Shown here one piece after another: positions 40,846 through 51,894 of a stretch of 64,000 bases of DNA; within the stretch, counting starts at the first letter, position 1; every line of letters begins with the position of its first letter. The DNA lies in the NCBI GenBank assembly GCA_018401555.1, contig JAGYKP010000083.1:79481-143480 (forward strand), read 5' to 3'. This DNA comes from Halomonas sp. (lineage in GTDB: Bacteria > Pseudomonadota > Gammaproteobacteria > Pseudomonadales > Halomonadaceae). Position numbers and translations under genes: made by a program. The notes beneath the pieces were generated by a model that worked only from the letters and a program-made list of their open reading frames with translations, did not search any database and was not told the origin of the DNA.

Positions 40846-42259
40846 ATGACCCCGATCCTGATGTGGTTTCGCAGCGACCTGCGCCTGCAGGACAACCGCG
40901 CCCTGGCCGCCGCGGCCCGCCACGGGCCGGTGGTGGCGGTGCATCTGCGCGCCCTGCCCCACTGGCAGCGCCACGGCCATGGCGCCAACCAGCTCGACTT
41001 CCGTGCCCGCGGGGTGGCGGCGCTCAAGGCGGGGCTGGAAGGGCTCAACATCCCGCTGCTGCATCGCGATATCGACGACTTCGCCGAGGCCCCGGAGACG
41101 CTGCTGGCCATCGCCCGGGAGACCGGCGCCAGCGGGCTGCACTTCAACCGCGAGTACCCGGTGGACGAACTCGCCCGGGACGCCGCGGTGATCGAGGCCT
41201 TCCAGGCGGCGGGGCTCGAGGCCCATGGCCACCACGACGCCGTGGCCTTTGCGCCGGGGGAGCTGCTCACCGGCAAGGGCGACTACTACGGGGTCTTCAC
41301 CCCCTTCGCCAGGGCCTGGCACCGCCAGCTCAGCGCCGAGCGCCTGGCGCTCAGCGACACCCCGCCCCCCAGGCACCCACCGGCATCGAGAGCGACCCGC
41401 TGCCGGCACTGCCCGAGCTTGCGGACTCCCCATCGACGGCCGCCAGTGGCCCGCCGGCGAGGAGCCCGCCGCGGATCGCCTGGAGCGCTTCCTGCGCTTC
41501 CGCGGCCGTCACTATGCCCGCCAGCGCGACTTCCCGGCCATCCGCGGCACCAGCGAACTTTCCCCCTACCTGGCGCTGGGCATGATCTCCCATCGCCAGT
41601 GCCTGCAGGCGGTGCTGGCCGAGAACGACGGCACCCTGGCCGAGGGCGACGAGGGACTCGTCGCCTGGGTCAACGAGCTGGTGTGGCGCGAGTTCTACCG
41701 CCATGTGGCGGTAGGCTTTCCGCGGGTCTGCCGCCACCGCCCCTTCCAGCGCCATACCGAGGCGCTGGCCTGGCGCGACGACGAGGCGGGCTTCACCGCC
41801 TGGTGCGAGGGGCGCACCGGCTACCCCATCGTCGATGCCGCCATGCGCCAGCTCGTCGCCACCGGCTGGATGCACAATCGCCTGCGCATGATCACCGCCA
41901 TGTTCCTCGCGAAGCACCTGCTGATCGACTGGCGCCGCGGCGAGGCCTTCTTCCTGCGCCACCTGGTGGACGGCGAGTTCTGCGCCAACAACGGCGGCTG
42001 GCAGTGGGCCGCCTCCACCGGCACCGATGCCGCTCCCTACTTCCGCATCTTCAACCCCACCACCCAGTCCAGCGCTTCGACCCCGACGGCACCTTCCTCG
42101 GCCGAGTGGCTGCCGGAACTCGCTGCGCTGCCCGCCAAGGCACGCCATGCCCCGCCCCGCGACCTGCTCGGCACCACCGGCTACCCGGCGCCCATCGTCG
42201 ACCACAAGGCGGCGCGCGCCCGGGCCCTGGATGCCTTCAAGGCCCTGAAGAGCGACTGA
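40846..42259 (+). CDS. phr: Deoxyribodipyrimidine photolyase; several frameshifts (about 41365, 41425, 42060-42100)
   Basis: MWFRSDLRLQDNRAL, FNREYPVDELARD, WVNELVWREFYRHV, YPIVDAAMRQLVATGWMHNRLRMITAMFLAKHLLIDWR, GGWQWAASTGTDAAPYFRIFNP. Confidence 0.92.
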
Positions 42260-42288
42260 GAAGCGCGACCGAGCCCCGGAGACCCGCC

Positions 42289-42728
42289 ATGCCCGTTGAT
42301 CCCCAGCTGGAGGCCTTCTGTGCCTTCTTCAATAAGCTCGACAAAAGCTGTACAAGAAAGCTTCATGAGTTCTATACTCATGACGTCGTCTTCCAGGACC
42401 CGCTGCATCGGATAGAGGGCGCAGAGGCTCTGGAACACTACTTCGCCGCCTTGTACAGCAACGTGACAGCGTGCCGCTTCAGCTTCCACGAGCGGCAGCG
42501 CAACGGCCGGGAGGCCTTCGCCACCTGGACGATGCACCTGGCCCACCCGCGACTCGCGGCCGGCAAGGAGTACGCGGTCGAGGGTGCTCCCACCTCACCT
42601 TCGCGGAGGACGGCAGCGGTAGAGTCGCCCGCCATCGCGACTACTTCGATGCCGGCGACCTGCTCTATGAACGGCTGCCACTGCTGGGCGGCGCCATTCG
42701 ACTGATCAAGCGCCGGCTCGACGCCTGA
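42289..42728 (+). CDS. SnoaL-like / nuclear transport factor 2-fold protein; frameshift near 42580
   Basis: MPVDPQLEAFCAFFNKLDKSCTRKLHEFYTHDVVFQDPLHRIEGAEALEHYFAALYSNV; continuation LTFAEDGSGRVARHRDYFDAGDLLYERLPLLGGAIRLIKRRL. Confidence 0.72.
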
Positions 42729-42774
42729 GGGCAACGGTCCCGGGCACGGCAACGACCACCACCCCGGAGGCCCC

Positions 42775-43560
42775 ATGTCCGATCCTCAGCGCATCTGGCT
42801 CACCGGAGCCACCTCGGGCATCGGCCGCGCCCTGGCCGAACGCCTGCTGGCCCGCGGCGACCGTGTGGCCCTCAGCGGACGCAACGCGGCGGCCCTCGAC
42901 GCACTGGCCGCCGACCATGCCAACGCCCTGGCGCTGCCTCTGGACGTCACCGACCGTACGGCGGTGCGCGATGCCGGTGGCCGCCTCGAGGCGGCCTTCG
43001 GCGGACTCGACCGGGTAATCCTCAACGCCGGCACCTGCGAGTACCTGGAGGCGAGCGCCTTCGACGTGGACCTGGTGGAGCGGGTCTTCGCCGCCAACTT
43101 CCATGGCGCCGTCTACTGCATCGACGCCGCCCTGCCGTTGCTGCGTCGGGCCCGCGCCGAGGGCGGACAGCCGCTGCTCGCCGCCACCTCCAGCGCCGCC
43201 GCCTACCTGCCGCTGCCCCGGGCCGAGGCCTACGGCGCCTCCAAGGCGGCGCTGAGCCACTTCCTGGAGTCGCTGCGCCTCGACCTCGCCGGCGAGGGCA
43301 TCGACGTCAGCGTGATCCATCCCGGCTTCGTGCGTACCCCGCTCACCGACCGCAATGACTTCCCGATGCCCATGCGCGTGGAGGTCGACGCGGCCGCCGA
43401 GGCGATCATCAAGGGGCTCGACGCCCGCCGCCTGGACATCCACTTCCCGCGCCGCTTCACCCTGCTCGTCAAGCTGGCGGGCATCCTGCCCGCCCCGCTG
43501 CGCTACCGGCTGGGGCGGCGCATGACGCGGCCCGAGGCCCGCCACGGAGACCCGCCCATG
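42775..43560 (+). CDS. Short-chain dehydrogenase/reductase (reads in frame into the next gene)
   Basis: IWLTGATSGIGRALAERLLARGDRVALSGRN, LNAG, YGASKAALSHFLESLRLDL, VIHPGFVRTPLTD. Confidence 0.85.
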
Positions 43561-44905
43561 AATGCTCGTCCCCCTCATGCCATGGACAGGCGGCGCATCG
43601 CCGTGGTCGGCAGCGGCATCGCCGGCATGGCCGCCGCCTGGTACCTGTCGGGTCGCCATGAGGTGACGCTGTTCGAGTCCGAGGCGCGCCTGGGCGGCCA
43701 TACCGCCACCGTGGATGTAGAGCTCGAGGGTCGCCACTACGCCATCGATACCGGCTTCATCGTCTTCAACGACTGGACCTACCCGCACTTCCAGCGGCTG
43801 ATGCAGCGCCTCGGGGTGCTCACCCAGCCCACCGAGATGAGCTTCTCGGTGCACGAGACGAGCCGCGACTTCGAGTACAACGGCCACACCCTGGCCAGCC
43901 TGTTCGCCCAGCGGCGCAACCTGCTGCGCCCCAGCTTCTACGGCCTGCTGCGCGAGATCCTGCGCTTCAATCGCGAGGCGATACGGGCCATGGACGACGG
44001 CACGCTCGATCCCGCCATGAGCCTGGGCGAGTGGCTCGAGAGCAACGCCTTCGGCGAGGCCTTCCAACGCCGCTACCTGCTGCCCATGGGAGCGGCAATC
44101 TGGTCGGCGAGCCTGCGCGACCTGCGTGACTTCCCGCTGCAGTTCTTCGTGCGCTTCTTCCGCCACCACGGCCTGCTCTCGGTCAACGACAGGCCCCAGT
44201 GGCACACCCTGGTCGGCGGCTCGCGCAGCTACATCCCGCTGCTCACCGCGCCCTACGCCGAGCCGCATTCGCCTGTCGACACCGGTGCGGGGCATCCGCC
44301 GGCTGGCCGATGGCGTGGCGCTGCGCAGCGACCTGAGCGTCGAGCACTTCGACGAGGTGGTGATGGCCTGCCACGCCGACCAGGCGCTGGCGCTGCTGGA
44401 GGACCCGAGCCCCGCCGAGCGCGAGATCCTCGGCGCCCTGCCCTACCAGGACAACGAGGTGGTGCTGCATACCGACACCCGGCTGCTGCCGCGCCGCCGC
44501 CGCGCCTGGGCGAGCTGGAACTACCGCCTCGACGGCCGCGACGAGGCGGCACGGGTCTCGGTCACCTACGACATGAACATCCTGCAGCGCCTGGAGGCGC
44601 CCCACACCTTCTGCGTCACCCTCAACGACACCGCTGCCATCGCCCCCGAGAAGGTGCTGGGCCGCTTCACCTACGCCCACCCCCAGTTCACCCTGGCGGG
44701 CGAAGCGGCCAAGGCGCGCCACGCCGAGATCTCCGGCGCCGCCTTGCACACCCACTACTGTGGCGCCTACTGGCGCAACGGCTTCCACGAGGACGGCGTC
44801 TGGAGTGCCCTGCGCGTGGCCCACGCCCTGGGTGGCGACGAGGCGGGGCCCGAGGGCGTCGCGGAGTTGCTGAGCCCGGTGGAAAGGGAGGCCGTGCAGG
44901 CATGA
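43558..44905 (+). CDS. FAD-dependent NAD(P)-binding oxidoreductase; frameshift near 44275
   Basis: RRIAVVGSGIAGMAAAWYLSGRHEVTLFESEARLGGHTATVDVELEGRHYAIDTGFIVFNDWTYPHF; continuation VEHFDEVVMACHADQALALLEDPS...YCGAYWRNGFHEDGVWSALRVAHAL. Confidence 0.85.
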
Positions 44906-45662
44906 TCGCCACGCCCCGCTCACGCATCTACCGCGGCGAACTGCGCCATCGCCGCTTCCTGCCGCGCGAGCACGCCTTCAGCTACGGGGTATGGATGGCC
45001 TGGCTCGACCTCGACGAGCTGCCCGAACTGTTCGACGGGGTGCCCGGCTTCAGCGCCCGGCGCCCCGCGCTGGCGCGCTTCCGTCGCGAGGACTATCTGG
45101 CTCCCCACGACCGGCCATTGAAGCAGGCGGTGCGCGAGGAGCTGGAGCGCCAGCTGGGCAGCGCACCGGATGGCAGTATCTGTGTGCTCACCCAGCTGCG
45201 CACCCTGGGCCTGGGCTTCAACCCCATCTCGCTCTACTACGCCTTCGATGCCGCGGGCGCGCTGCGCGCCGTGCTCGGCGAGGTGAGCAACACGCCCTGG
45301 GGCGAGCGCACCCGCTACGCCTGTGCCGTGGACCCGAGCCGGCACTCCCATGCGGCCGAGTTCGCCAAGGCGATGCACGTCTCGCCCTTCAACCCCATGG
45401 ACATGACCTACCGCTGGCGCTTCAACACCCCGGCGAGCGGCTGCTGATGCATATGGAGACCTGGCGCGAGGGCGAATGCCACTTCGACGCCACCCTGACC
45501 CTGACCGCCCGCCCGGCGACCCGGCGCGTGCTGCTGGGCACCCTGGCCCGCCAGCCGTGGATGAGCGTCAAGACCCTGGCCGGCATCCACTTCGAGGCGC
45601 TGCGCCTGTGGGCCAAGCGCGTGCCGATCCATGACCATCCCGGCCCCGACGCCGACCGTTAG
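44902..45662 (+). CDS. DUF1365 family protein; frameshift near 45435
   Basis: SRIYRGELRHRRFLPREHAFSYGVWMAWLDLDEL, LTQLRTLGLGFNPISLYYAFD, AKAMHVSPFNPMDMTYRWRFNTP; continuation MSVKTLAGIHFEALRLWAKRVPIHDHP. Confidence 0.88.
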
Positions 45663-45676
45663 CAGGAGAGACCGAC

Positions 45677-46963
45677 GTGAACACGCTGCGCTCCGCCACC
45701 GCCACCCGTCCCCTCACGGACGACGCCGACCGCCTGACTCGCTGGCTACGCCCGCGGTTGCTGGCCCAACTGGATCGCCTGGAGGGCGGTCAGGTCACCC
45801 TGATCGAGGGGCATCGCCGCCACCGCCTGGGCCAGGGAGGGCCGCTCGCCGTCACCCTGGTGGTGCGCGACAGCCGGGTGTGGAAGCGCCTGGCGCTGGG
45901 CGGCACCGTGGGTGCCGCCGAGGCCTACATGGACGGCGACTGGGATGCCGACGACCTGGTCGCCCTGGTGCGGCTGTTCGCCGCCAACCTGGAGCGGGTC
46001 AACGGCGAGATGGAGAACGGTCCGGCGCGGCTGGGCCGCTGGTTGCTGGCCGGCCTCTATCGCCTGCAGCGCAACAGCCTCGCGGGCTCGCGGCGCAACA
46101 TCGCGGCCCACTACGATATCGGCAACGAGCTGTTCGCCACCTTCCTCGACCGCGACCACCTCATGTACTCCAGCGCCGTCTTCCCCTACCCGGAAGCGAG
46201 CCTGGAGGAGGCCTCCACCTTCAAGCTGGACATCATGCTCGAGCGACTCGACGTGCGCCCCGAGCACCACCTGCTGGAGATCGGCACCGGCTGGGGCGGT
46301 CTCGCCATCCACGCGGCGAAGACCCGCGGCTGCCGGGTCACCACCACCACCATCTCCGAGGAGCAGTACGCGCATACCGCGCAGCGCATCGAGGAGGAGG
46401 GGCTCGGTGACCGCATCACCCTGCTGAAGCAGGACTACCGCGAGCTCGAGGGGCGCTACGACCGACTGATCTCGGTGGAGATGATCGAGGCGGTGGGCTA
46501 CCAGTACCTGGAGACCTACCTCGCCACCCTGGACCGCCTGCTCACCGATGACGGCCTGGCGATGCTGCAGGCGATCACCATCCGCGACCAGCGCTTCGAG
46601 GCCGCCAAGCGCGAGATGGACTTCATCAAGCGCCACATCTTTCCCGGCGGCTTCCTGCCCTCCCACCACGCCATCCTGCAGGGGGTGACGCGGCGGACCT
46701 CGCTCAACGTGCTGGCCCTGGACGAGATCGGCCCCCACTACGCGCGCACCCTGAACGAGTGGCGCCAGCGCTTCGAGGCCAGCCTGGAGACGGTGCGCAA
46801 CCTCGGCTACGACGAACGCTTCATCCGCATGTGGCGCTACTACCTCTGCTACTGCGAGGGGGGCTTCCTGGAGCGCACCATCGGCACCTGCCACCTGCTG
46901 CTGGCCAAGCCCGGCGCCCGCCCGGCTCCGCTCACCGGCGTCCTGGCCACGGCCGATGCCTGA
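45677..46963 (+). CDS. cfa: Cyclopropane-fatty-acyl-phospholipid synthase family SAM methyltransferase
   Basis: RRNIAAHYDIGNELFATFLDRDHLMYSSAVFP, LEIGTGWGGLAIHAAKTRGCRVTTTTISEEQ, VEMIEAVGYQYLETYL, KRHIFPGGFLPS. Confidence 0.9.
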   Translation: MNTLRSATATRPLTDDADRLTRWLRPRLLAQLDRLEGGQVTLIEGHRRHRLGQGGPLAVTLVVRDSRVWKRLALGGTVGAAEAYMDGDWDADDLVALVRLFAANLERVNGEMENGPARLGRWLLAGLYRLQRNSLAGSRRNIAAHYDIGNELFATFLDRDHLMYSSAVFPYPEASLEEASTFKLDIMLERLDVRPEHHLLEIGTGWGGLAIHAAKTRGCRVTTTTISEEQYAHTAQRIEEEGLGDRITLLKQDYRELEGRYDRLISVEMIEAVGYQYLETYLATLDRLLTDDGLAMLQAITIRDQRFEAAKREMDFIKRHIFPGGFLPSHHAILQGVTRRTSLNVLALDEIGPHYARTLNEWRQRFEASLETVRNLGYDERFIRMWRYYLCYCEGGFLERTIGTCHLLLAKPGARPAPLTGVLATADA

Positions 46964-47480
46964 GGCCGTGGCCCGCCCCCCGGCAAGGTCCGCCTGGTGG
47001 CCAACCTGGTCGCCTTCGAGGCGGGCTGGGCGGCCTGCGTGCTGGGCGGCAGCCTGGTCGGCGCGGTAGTGGTCGCGGCGATCCTCGCCGCCCACCTGCG
47101 CTGGCAGGCACGCCCCGGCGAGTGGCGCTGGCTCGTCGGCTTCGCCCTGCTCGGCCTGGCGGTGGACGGCGGCCTCGCCCTGGCCGGCGGCTTCGCCTTC
47201 GGCGACGCTCCCTCGCCTTCGGCCTGCTGCCGGCCTGGCTGTGGCTGCTGTGGCCGCTGTTCGCCACCCTGCTCCACCACTCGCTGGCCTGGCTGTGGCG
47301 CGCCCGCGGCTCGCCATCCTGGGCGGCGCCATCGGCGGCCCGCTCTCCTACTACGCCGGCGCCGAACTCGCCGGGGTGACCCTCGCCCCCTGGCTGCTGC
47401 CCGCCCAGGCGCTGGTCTGGGCCGGCCTCTGCCTGTGGCTGTGCAAGCGACTCAGCGGTCATCTCGCCTCCCCACACTGA
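46956..47480 (+). CDS. DUF2878-like membrane protein; several frameshifts
   Basis: Fragments NLVAFEAGWAACVLGGSL, FGLLPAWLWLLWPLFATLLHHSLAWL and LAILGGAIGGPLSYYAGAELAGVTLAPW in three frames; 8 nt overlap with cfa. Confidence 0.65.
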
Positions 47481-47588
47481 GGTCGTGAAGGTGTCGTGAA
47501 CGCCTGGACACTCCAGCTGGCGTGCATTCCCCCTGCACGGACAGTAGACTAGGCCCCTAACAACATTCGACTCTCGGAATGACTCTCA

Positions 47589-48104
47589 GTGACCAAGCAA
47601 CACTCCTTCGAACGCGATGAACTGCTGGCCTGCTCGCGAGGCGAGCTGTTCGGCCCCGGCAACGCCCAGCTGCCGGCCCCCAACATGCTGATGCTCGACC
47701 GCATCACCTCCATCACCGAAGGTGGCGGCGAAAGCGACAAGGGCGAGCTGATCGCCGAGCTGGATATCACACCCGACCTGTGGTTCTTCGATTGCCACTT
47801 CCCCGGTGACCCGGTGATGCCCGGCTGCCTGGGCCTGGACGCCATGTGGCAGCTGGTGGGCTTCTACCTGGGCTGGCTCGGCCACCCCGGTCGCGGCCGC
47901 GCCCTGGGCTGCGGCGAGGTGAAGTTCACCGGCCAGATCCTGCCCGATGCCTCGAAGGTCACCTACCGTATCAACATCAAGCGCATCATCACCCGGCGCC
48001 TGATACTCGGCATCGCCGACGGTACCGTCTCCGTTGACGGCCGCGACATCTACCAGGCCAACGACCTGCGCGTCGGCCTGTTTACCTCCACCGCGAACTT
48101 CTGA
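47589..48104 (+). CDS. fabA: 3-hydroxydecanoyl-ACP dehydratase/isomerase (GTG start)
   Basis: [59 protein letters not shown]. Confidence 0.96.
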   Translation: MTKQHSFERDELLACSRGELFGPGNAQLPAPNMLMLDRITSITEGGGESDKGELIAELDITPDLWFFDCHFPGDPVMPGCLGLDAMWQLVGFYLGWLGHPGRGRALGCGEVKFTGQILPDASKVTYRINIKRIITRRLILGIADGTVSVDGRDIYQANDLRVGLFTSTANF

Positions 48105-48117
48105 CCAGGAGGCTTCC

Positions 48118-49335
48118 ATGCGACGAGTGGTAGTCACCGGCCTGGGCATCGTCTCCTGCCTGGGCAACGACCGACAGCAGGTTCTAGAGGCGCTCAGGGA
48201 AGGGCGCTCCGGCATTCGCTTCAAGGAGGAGTACGCCGAGCGGGGCTTCCGCAGCCAGGTGGCCGGCGTGGTCGATATCGACCTCGACGCCCTGGTCGAC
48301 CGCAAGCTGCGGCGCTTCATGGGCGATGCCGCGGCCTACGCCTATGTCAGCATGGCCCAGGCCATCGAGGACTCGGGCCTGGCCCCGGAGCAGGTCTCCA
48401 ACGAGCGCACCGGCCTGATCGCCGGCTCCGGTGGCGCCTCCAGCGCCAACCAGGTCGAGGCAGCCGACGTGCTGCGCGAGAAGGGGCTGCGCCGGGTGGG
48501 ACCCTACCGGGTCACCCGCACCATGGGCAGCACCGTCTCCGCCTGCCTGGCCACGCCATTCAAGATCAAGGGCGTGAACTACTCCATCTCCTCGGCCTGC
48601 GCCACCTCGGCACACTGCATCGGCAACGCCGTGGAGCAGATCCAGATGGGCAAGCAGGACGTGGTCTTCGCCGGCGGCGGCGAGGAGGAGCACTGGACCC
48701 TCTCCTGCCTGTTCGACGCCATGGGTGCCCTCTCCACCCACTACAACGACACCCCGGACAAGGCCTCGCGCCCCTATGACCAGGCCCGCGACGGCTTCGT
48801 CATCGCCGGCGGTGGCGGCATGCTGGTGCTCGAGGAGCTGGAGCACGCCCGGGCTCGCGGCGCGAAGATCTACGCCGAGGTGACCGGCTACGGCGCCACC
48901 TCCGATGGCCACGACATGGTCGCCCCCTCGGGCGAGGGCGCGATGCGCTGCATGCGCCAGGCCATGGCCACCGTGGATGGCAAGATCGACTACATCAACA
49001 CCCATGGCACCTCGACGCCGGTGGGCGATGTGGCCGAGCTCAAGGCGATCCGCGAGGTGTTCGGCGACTCGACCCCGGCGATGAGCTCCACCAAGTCATT
49101 GACCGGCCACTCCCTGGGCGCCACCGGCGTGCAGGAGGCGATCTACTCGCTGCTGATGATGGAGAACGACTTCATCGCCGCCTCGGCCAACATCGAGACC
49201 CTCGATGAGCAGGCCGACGGCTTCGATATCGTGACCCAGCGTCGCGACGGGGTGAAGGTCGAGCGCGTGCTCTCCAACAGCTTCGGCTTCGGCGGCACCA
49301 ACGCCTGCCTGGTGCTGGAGAAGTTCCGGGACTGA
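48118..49335 (+). CDS. fabB: 3-oxoacyl-ACP synthase I
   Basis: [59 protein letters not shown]. Confidence 0.96.
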   Translation: MRRVVVTGLGIVSCLGNDRQQVLEALREGRSGIRFKEEYAERGFRSQVAGVVDIDLDALVDRKLRRFMGDAAAYAYVSMAQAIEDSGLAPEQVSNERTGLIAGSGGASSANQVEAADVLREKGLRRVGPYRVTRTMGSTVSACLATPFKIKGVNYSISSACATSAHCIGNAVEQIQMGKQDVVFAGGGEEEHWTLSCLFDAMGALSTHYNDTPDKASRPYDQARDGFVIAGGGGMLVLEELEHARARGAKIYAEVTGYGATSDGHDMVAPSGEGAMRCMRQAMATVDGKIDYINTHGTSTPVGDVAELKAIREVFGDSTPAMSSTKSLTGHSLGATGVQEAIYSLLMMENDFIAASANIETLDEQADGFDIVTQRRDGVKVERVLSNSFGFGGTNACLVLEKFRD

Positions 49336-49356
49336 TCCCCGGTTCAGCGTGAGCTA

Positions 49357-49396
49357 TAACGCAGGACGGCGCCCCAAGGGGCGCCGTCCTGCGTTA
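49357..49396. terminator. Long hairpin downstream of fabAB
   Basis: TAACGCAGGACGGCGCCCC-AA-GGGGCGCCGTCCTGCGTTA, 19 bp perfect stem, no strong T-tract. Confidence 0.6.
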
Positions 49397-49432
49397 GCCG
49401 TCTTGCGTTAAAAAGGCCAGGTCATCGGCGCA

Positions 49433-50180
49433 TCACGCGGGTGGCGCCGCACCCTCCGCCGGCCGCGGCACCCCGGAGATCTCCGCCAGGGTCGCCTCGA
49501 TCCACGCCTCGGTCTCGGCCAGCACCTCCTCGGGCGTGCGCCCGGCGGTCTCGATGGGCTCGCCCACCACCAGCGCCAAGCGTCCCGGATTCTTCACCCA
49601 ATGGCGGCCCGGCCAGCGCTCGCCGGCGTTGTGGGCCACCGGCACTACCGGTACACCGGCACGACAGGCGATCACCGCACCGCTCTTGTTGTAGCGCTTG
49701 CGGCTGCCCGGGGTGACCCGGGTGCCTTCGGGGAAGATCAGCACCGACAACCCCTCCTCCAGGCGCTGCTTGCCCTGGGTGAGCACCTGCTTGATGGCCC
49801 GTGAGGGACGCGAGCGGTCCAGGGCAATGGGGTGCAGCAGCGCGCAGGCCCCAGCCGAAGATCGGCAGGTTCAGCAGCTCCTTCTTGAGCACCGTGCACA
49901 CCGGCGGGTGCAGCAGCTGCAGGTAGACGGTCTCCCACTCCGACTGGTGGTTGGCCAGTATCACGCAGGGCCCGGCAGGCAGGCGCTCTCGCCCGTGGAA
50001 GTCGTAGCGTACGCCGACCACCAGCCGGAACCAGCTGATGATGAAATGGTTGTAGAGGTTGAGCAGGCGATAGCGGGAGCCCAGCGGCAGGAAGGGCGCC
50101 GGCGGCAGGAAGAGCACGCCGCACACCAGCATGGCGATGAAGTAGCCCAGGTAGAAGATCAGGCTGCGCAGCACGTTCAT
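49433..50180 (-). CDS. plsC: 1-acyl-sn-glycerol-3-phosphate acyltransferase; frameshift near 49850
   Basis: VILANHQSEWETVYLQLL, VLKKELLNLPIFGWGL; C-terminal LIFPEGTRVTPGSRKRYNKSGAVIACRAGVPVVPVAHNAGE in another frame. Confidence 0.88.
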
Positions 50181-51064
50181 GACGCGCTCTCCTCCTCGCC
50201 ACACGCCGGCGTATTGGCCCGGCACCAGGCGTCGAGCATGTTGCCGAGCTCCAGCCGCCAGGGCTTCTGGTGCACGCCGAAGACCTCCAGCACCCGCCGG
50301 CAATTGAGCACGCGGCGCAGCGGATGGTCGTGATGATGGTGCAGCGCGCGCAGCGGGCCCAGCTCGCGATGATCGCCGCGTCCTTCCAGGCGAGTGGCCA
50401 GCTGGGTGCGCACCACCGAAACAAAGGTATAGACACTCACCGGCTCGGTGCCGGCCAGGTGATAACTGCCCCAGGCACCGGCGCCATACTGCTGCTGCTG
50501 GAGCATGCCGATCAGCGCCAGCGCCACCGCATCCGCCGAGGTGGGACAGCAGGTCACATCGGCCTCGCCACGCACCTCGCCACCGGTGATCAGGGTGTCG
50601 ATCAGCTCGTTGAGCCAGGCGTGGCTGCCCTCCAGGGCGAACAGCGGCCCCACCCGCACGATCAGGTGGTGCGGGTGCTCGGCGCGGATGCGGTCTCCGG
50701 TAGCCACCAGGCGCCGCAGGCTCTCATCCCGCGGGCGCGGGATCACGTGCTCGTCGATGGGCTCGGCGAAGCCATCCTCGTAGAGCTGATCGGAGACGCA
50801 CCACACCAGCGGGATATCCGCCTCGCGACACGCCTCCATGCAGCGCTCCACCGCCTCGGCATGGGCCGTCACCTCGGCCGGCGCGGCGACGATCGGCCGC
50901 GACAGCGGCGGAATCACCAGGGCATCCGGGGCGACCTCCGCCAGCCGAGCAGGGTCCAGCTCCACGCCCTCCTCGATGGTCAGCTCGGTATCCGAGCGGC
51001 GATTGGCCTCCCGGACCAGGGCCAGGCTCAGGCAGTGGCCGGCATCCAGTACCAGCAGCTTCAC
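50177..51064 (-). CDS. RmlD/SDR-like sugar-nucleotide-binding protein
   Basis: MKLLVLDAGHCLSLALVREAN...; IPLVWCVSDQLYEDGF, RPRDESLRRLVATGDRIRAEHPHHLIVRVGPLF, SYHLAGTEPVSVYTFV. Confidence 0.6.
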   Translation of the reverse strand: MKLLVLDAGHCLSLALVREANRRSDTELTIEEGVELDPARLAEVAPDALVIPPLSRPIVAAPAEVTAHAEAVERCMEACREADIPLVWCVSDQLYEDGFAEPIDEHVIPRPRDESLRRLVATGDRIRAEHPHHLIVRVGPLFALEGSHAWLNELIDTLITGGEVRGEADVTCCPTSADAVALALIGMLQQQQYGAGAWGSYHLAGTEPVSVYTFVSVVRTQLATRLEGRGDHRELGPLRALHHHHDHPLRRVLNCRRVLEVFGVHQKPWRLELGNMLDAWCRANTPACGEEESAS

Positions 51065-51104
51065 TCGCGCACCTCCCTCGGCATGCCGTCAACGGACCAA
51101 CAAA

Positions 51105-51751
51105 TCAGAACGGGATCTCGTCGTCGAAGTCGTCGAAGCTGCCCGGGTCGGGTGCCCCGAAGTTGCCGCCCTGCTGCTGGCCGCCTGCCGGGCTGGCCGC
51201 CCGGGGCAGGACGCTGCGGGGGCTGCTGGGCAGGCTGCTGCGGGGGACGCTGCGGTGCTCCACCACCAGAAGCCACCGCCCTGCTGGGAGCCCCGCCCGG
51301 CTGGCCGCCTCCCTGGGGCTGGCCACCATAGCCGCCCTGCTGGAGGCTGGCCGCCATAGCCACCCTGCTGGGGCTGGCCACCCGCAAAGCCGCCGCCCTG
51401 GAAGTCACCGCCACCGCGGGAGTCGAGCATCTGCATGTCGTTGACCACGATCTCGGTGGTGTAGCGATCCTGCCCGTCCTGCCCCTGCCACTTGCGGGTC
51501 TGCAGGCGGCCCTCGACGTAGATCTTGCTGCCCTTCTTGAGGTACTGCTGGGCGATCTCGGCGGTCTTGTTGAACAGCACCAGGCGGTGCCACTCGGTGC
51601 GCTCCTGGCGCTGGCCACTCTGGCGGTCCGTCCAGGTATCGGTGGTGGCCAGGTTGAGGTTGGCGATGGCAGTGCCGGAGGGGCTGAAGCGCACCTCGGG
51701 ATCCTGCCCCAGGTTGCCGATGAGGATGACCTTGTTGATGCCACGGGCCAT
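51105..51751 (-). CDS. ssb: Single-stranded DNA-binding protein; frameshift(s) in the Gly/Gln-rich linker, about 51240-51350
   Basis: [73 protein letters not shown]-terminal DDFDDEIPF in another frame. Confidence 0.95.
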
Positions 51752-51768
51752 GAGGGACTCCTTGTGAT

Positions 51769-51810
51769 CTTGAATACGATGTCTTGAGTACGTTGTCTTG
51801 AACGCAACGC
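51769..51810. repeat. Short tandem repeat (14 bp x about 2.5-3) upstream of ssb
   Basis: cttgaatacgatgt|cttgagtacgttgt|cttgaacgcaacgc; units 1 and 2 match 12/14, unit 3 is weak. Confidence 0.55.
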
Positions 51811-51894
51811 CATGGATGCGTTGTCATGCATGCATCGTGTCGCGGGCCGGAGCTGCCACCTGGCGCCCCGCGCCATGAAGTGAAGGGTTCGCCG

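Noticed and set aside
49357-49396. Perfect 19 bp hairpin after fabB as a novel element
   Set aside because: Position right after the fabAB operon makes a terminator or 3' stabilising hairpin the simplest reading; no second copy seen in the window.
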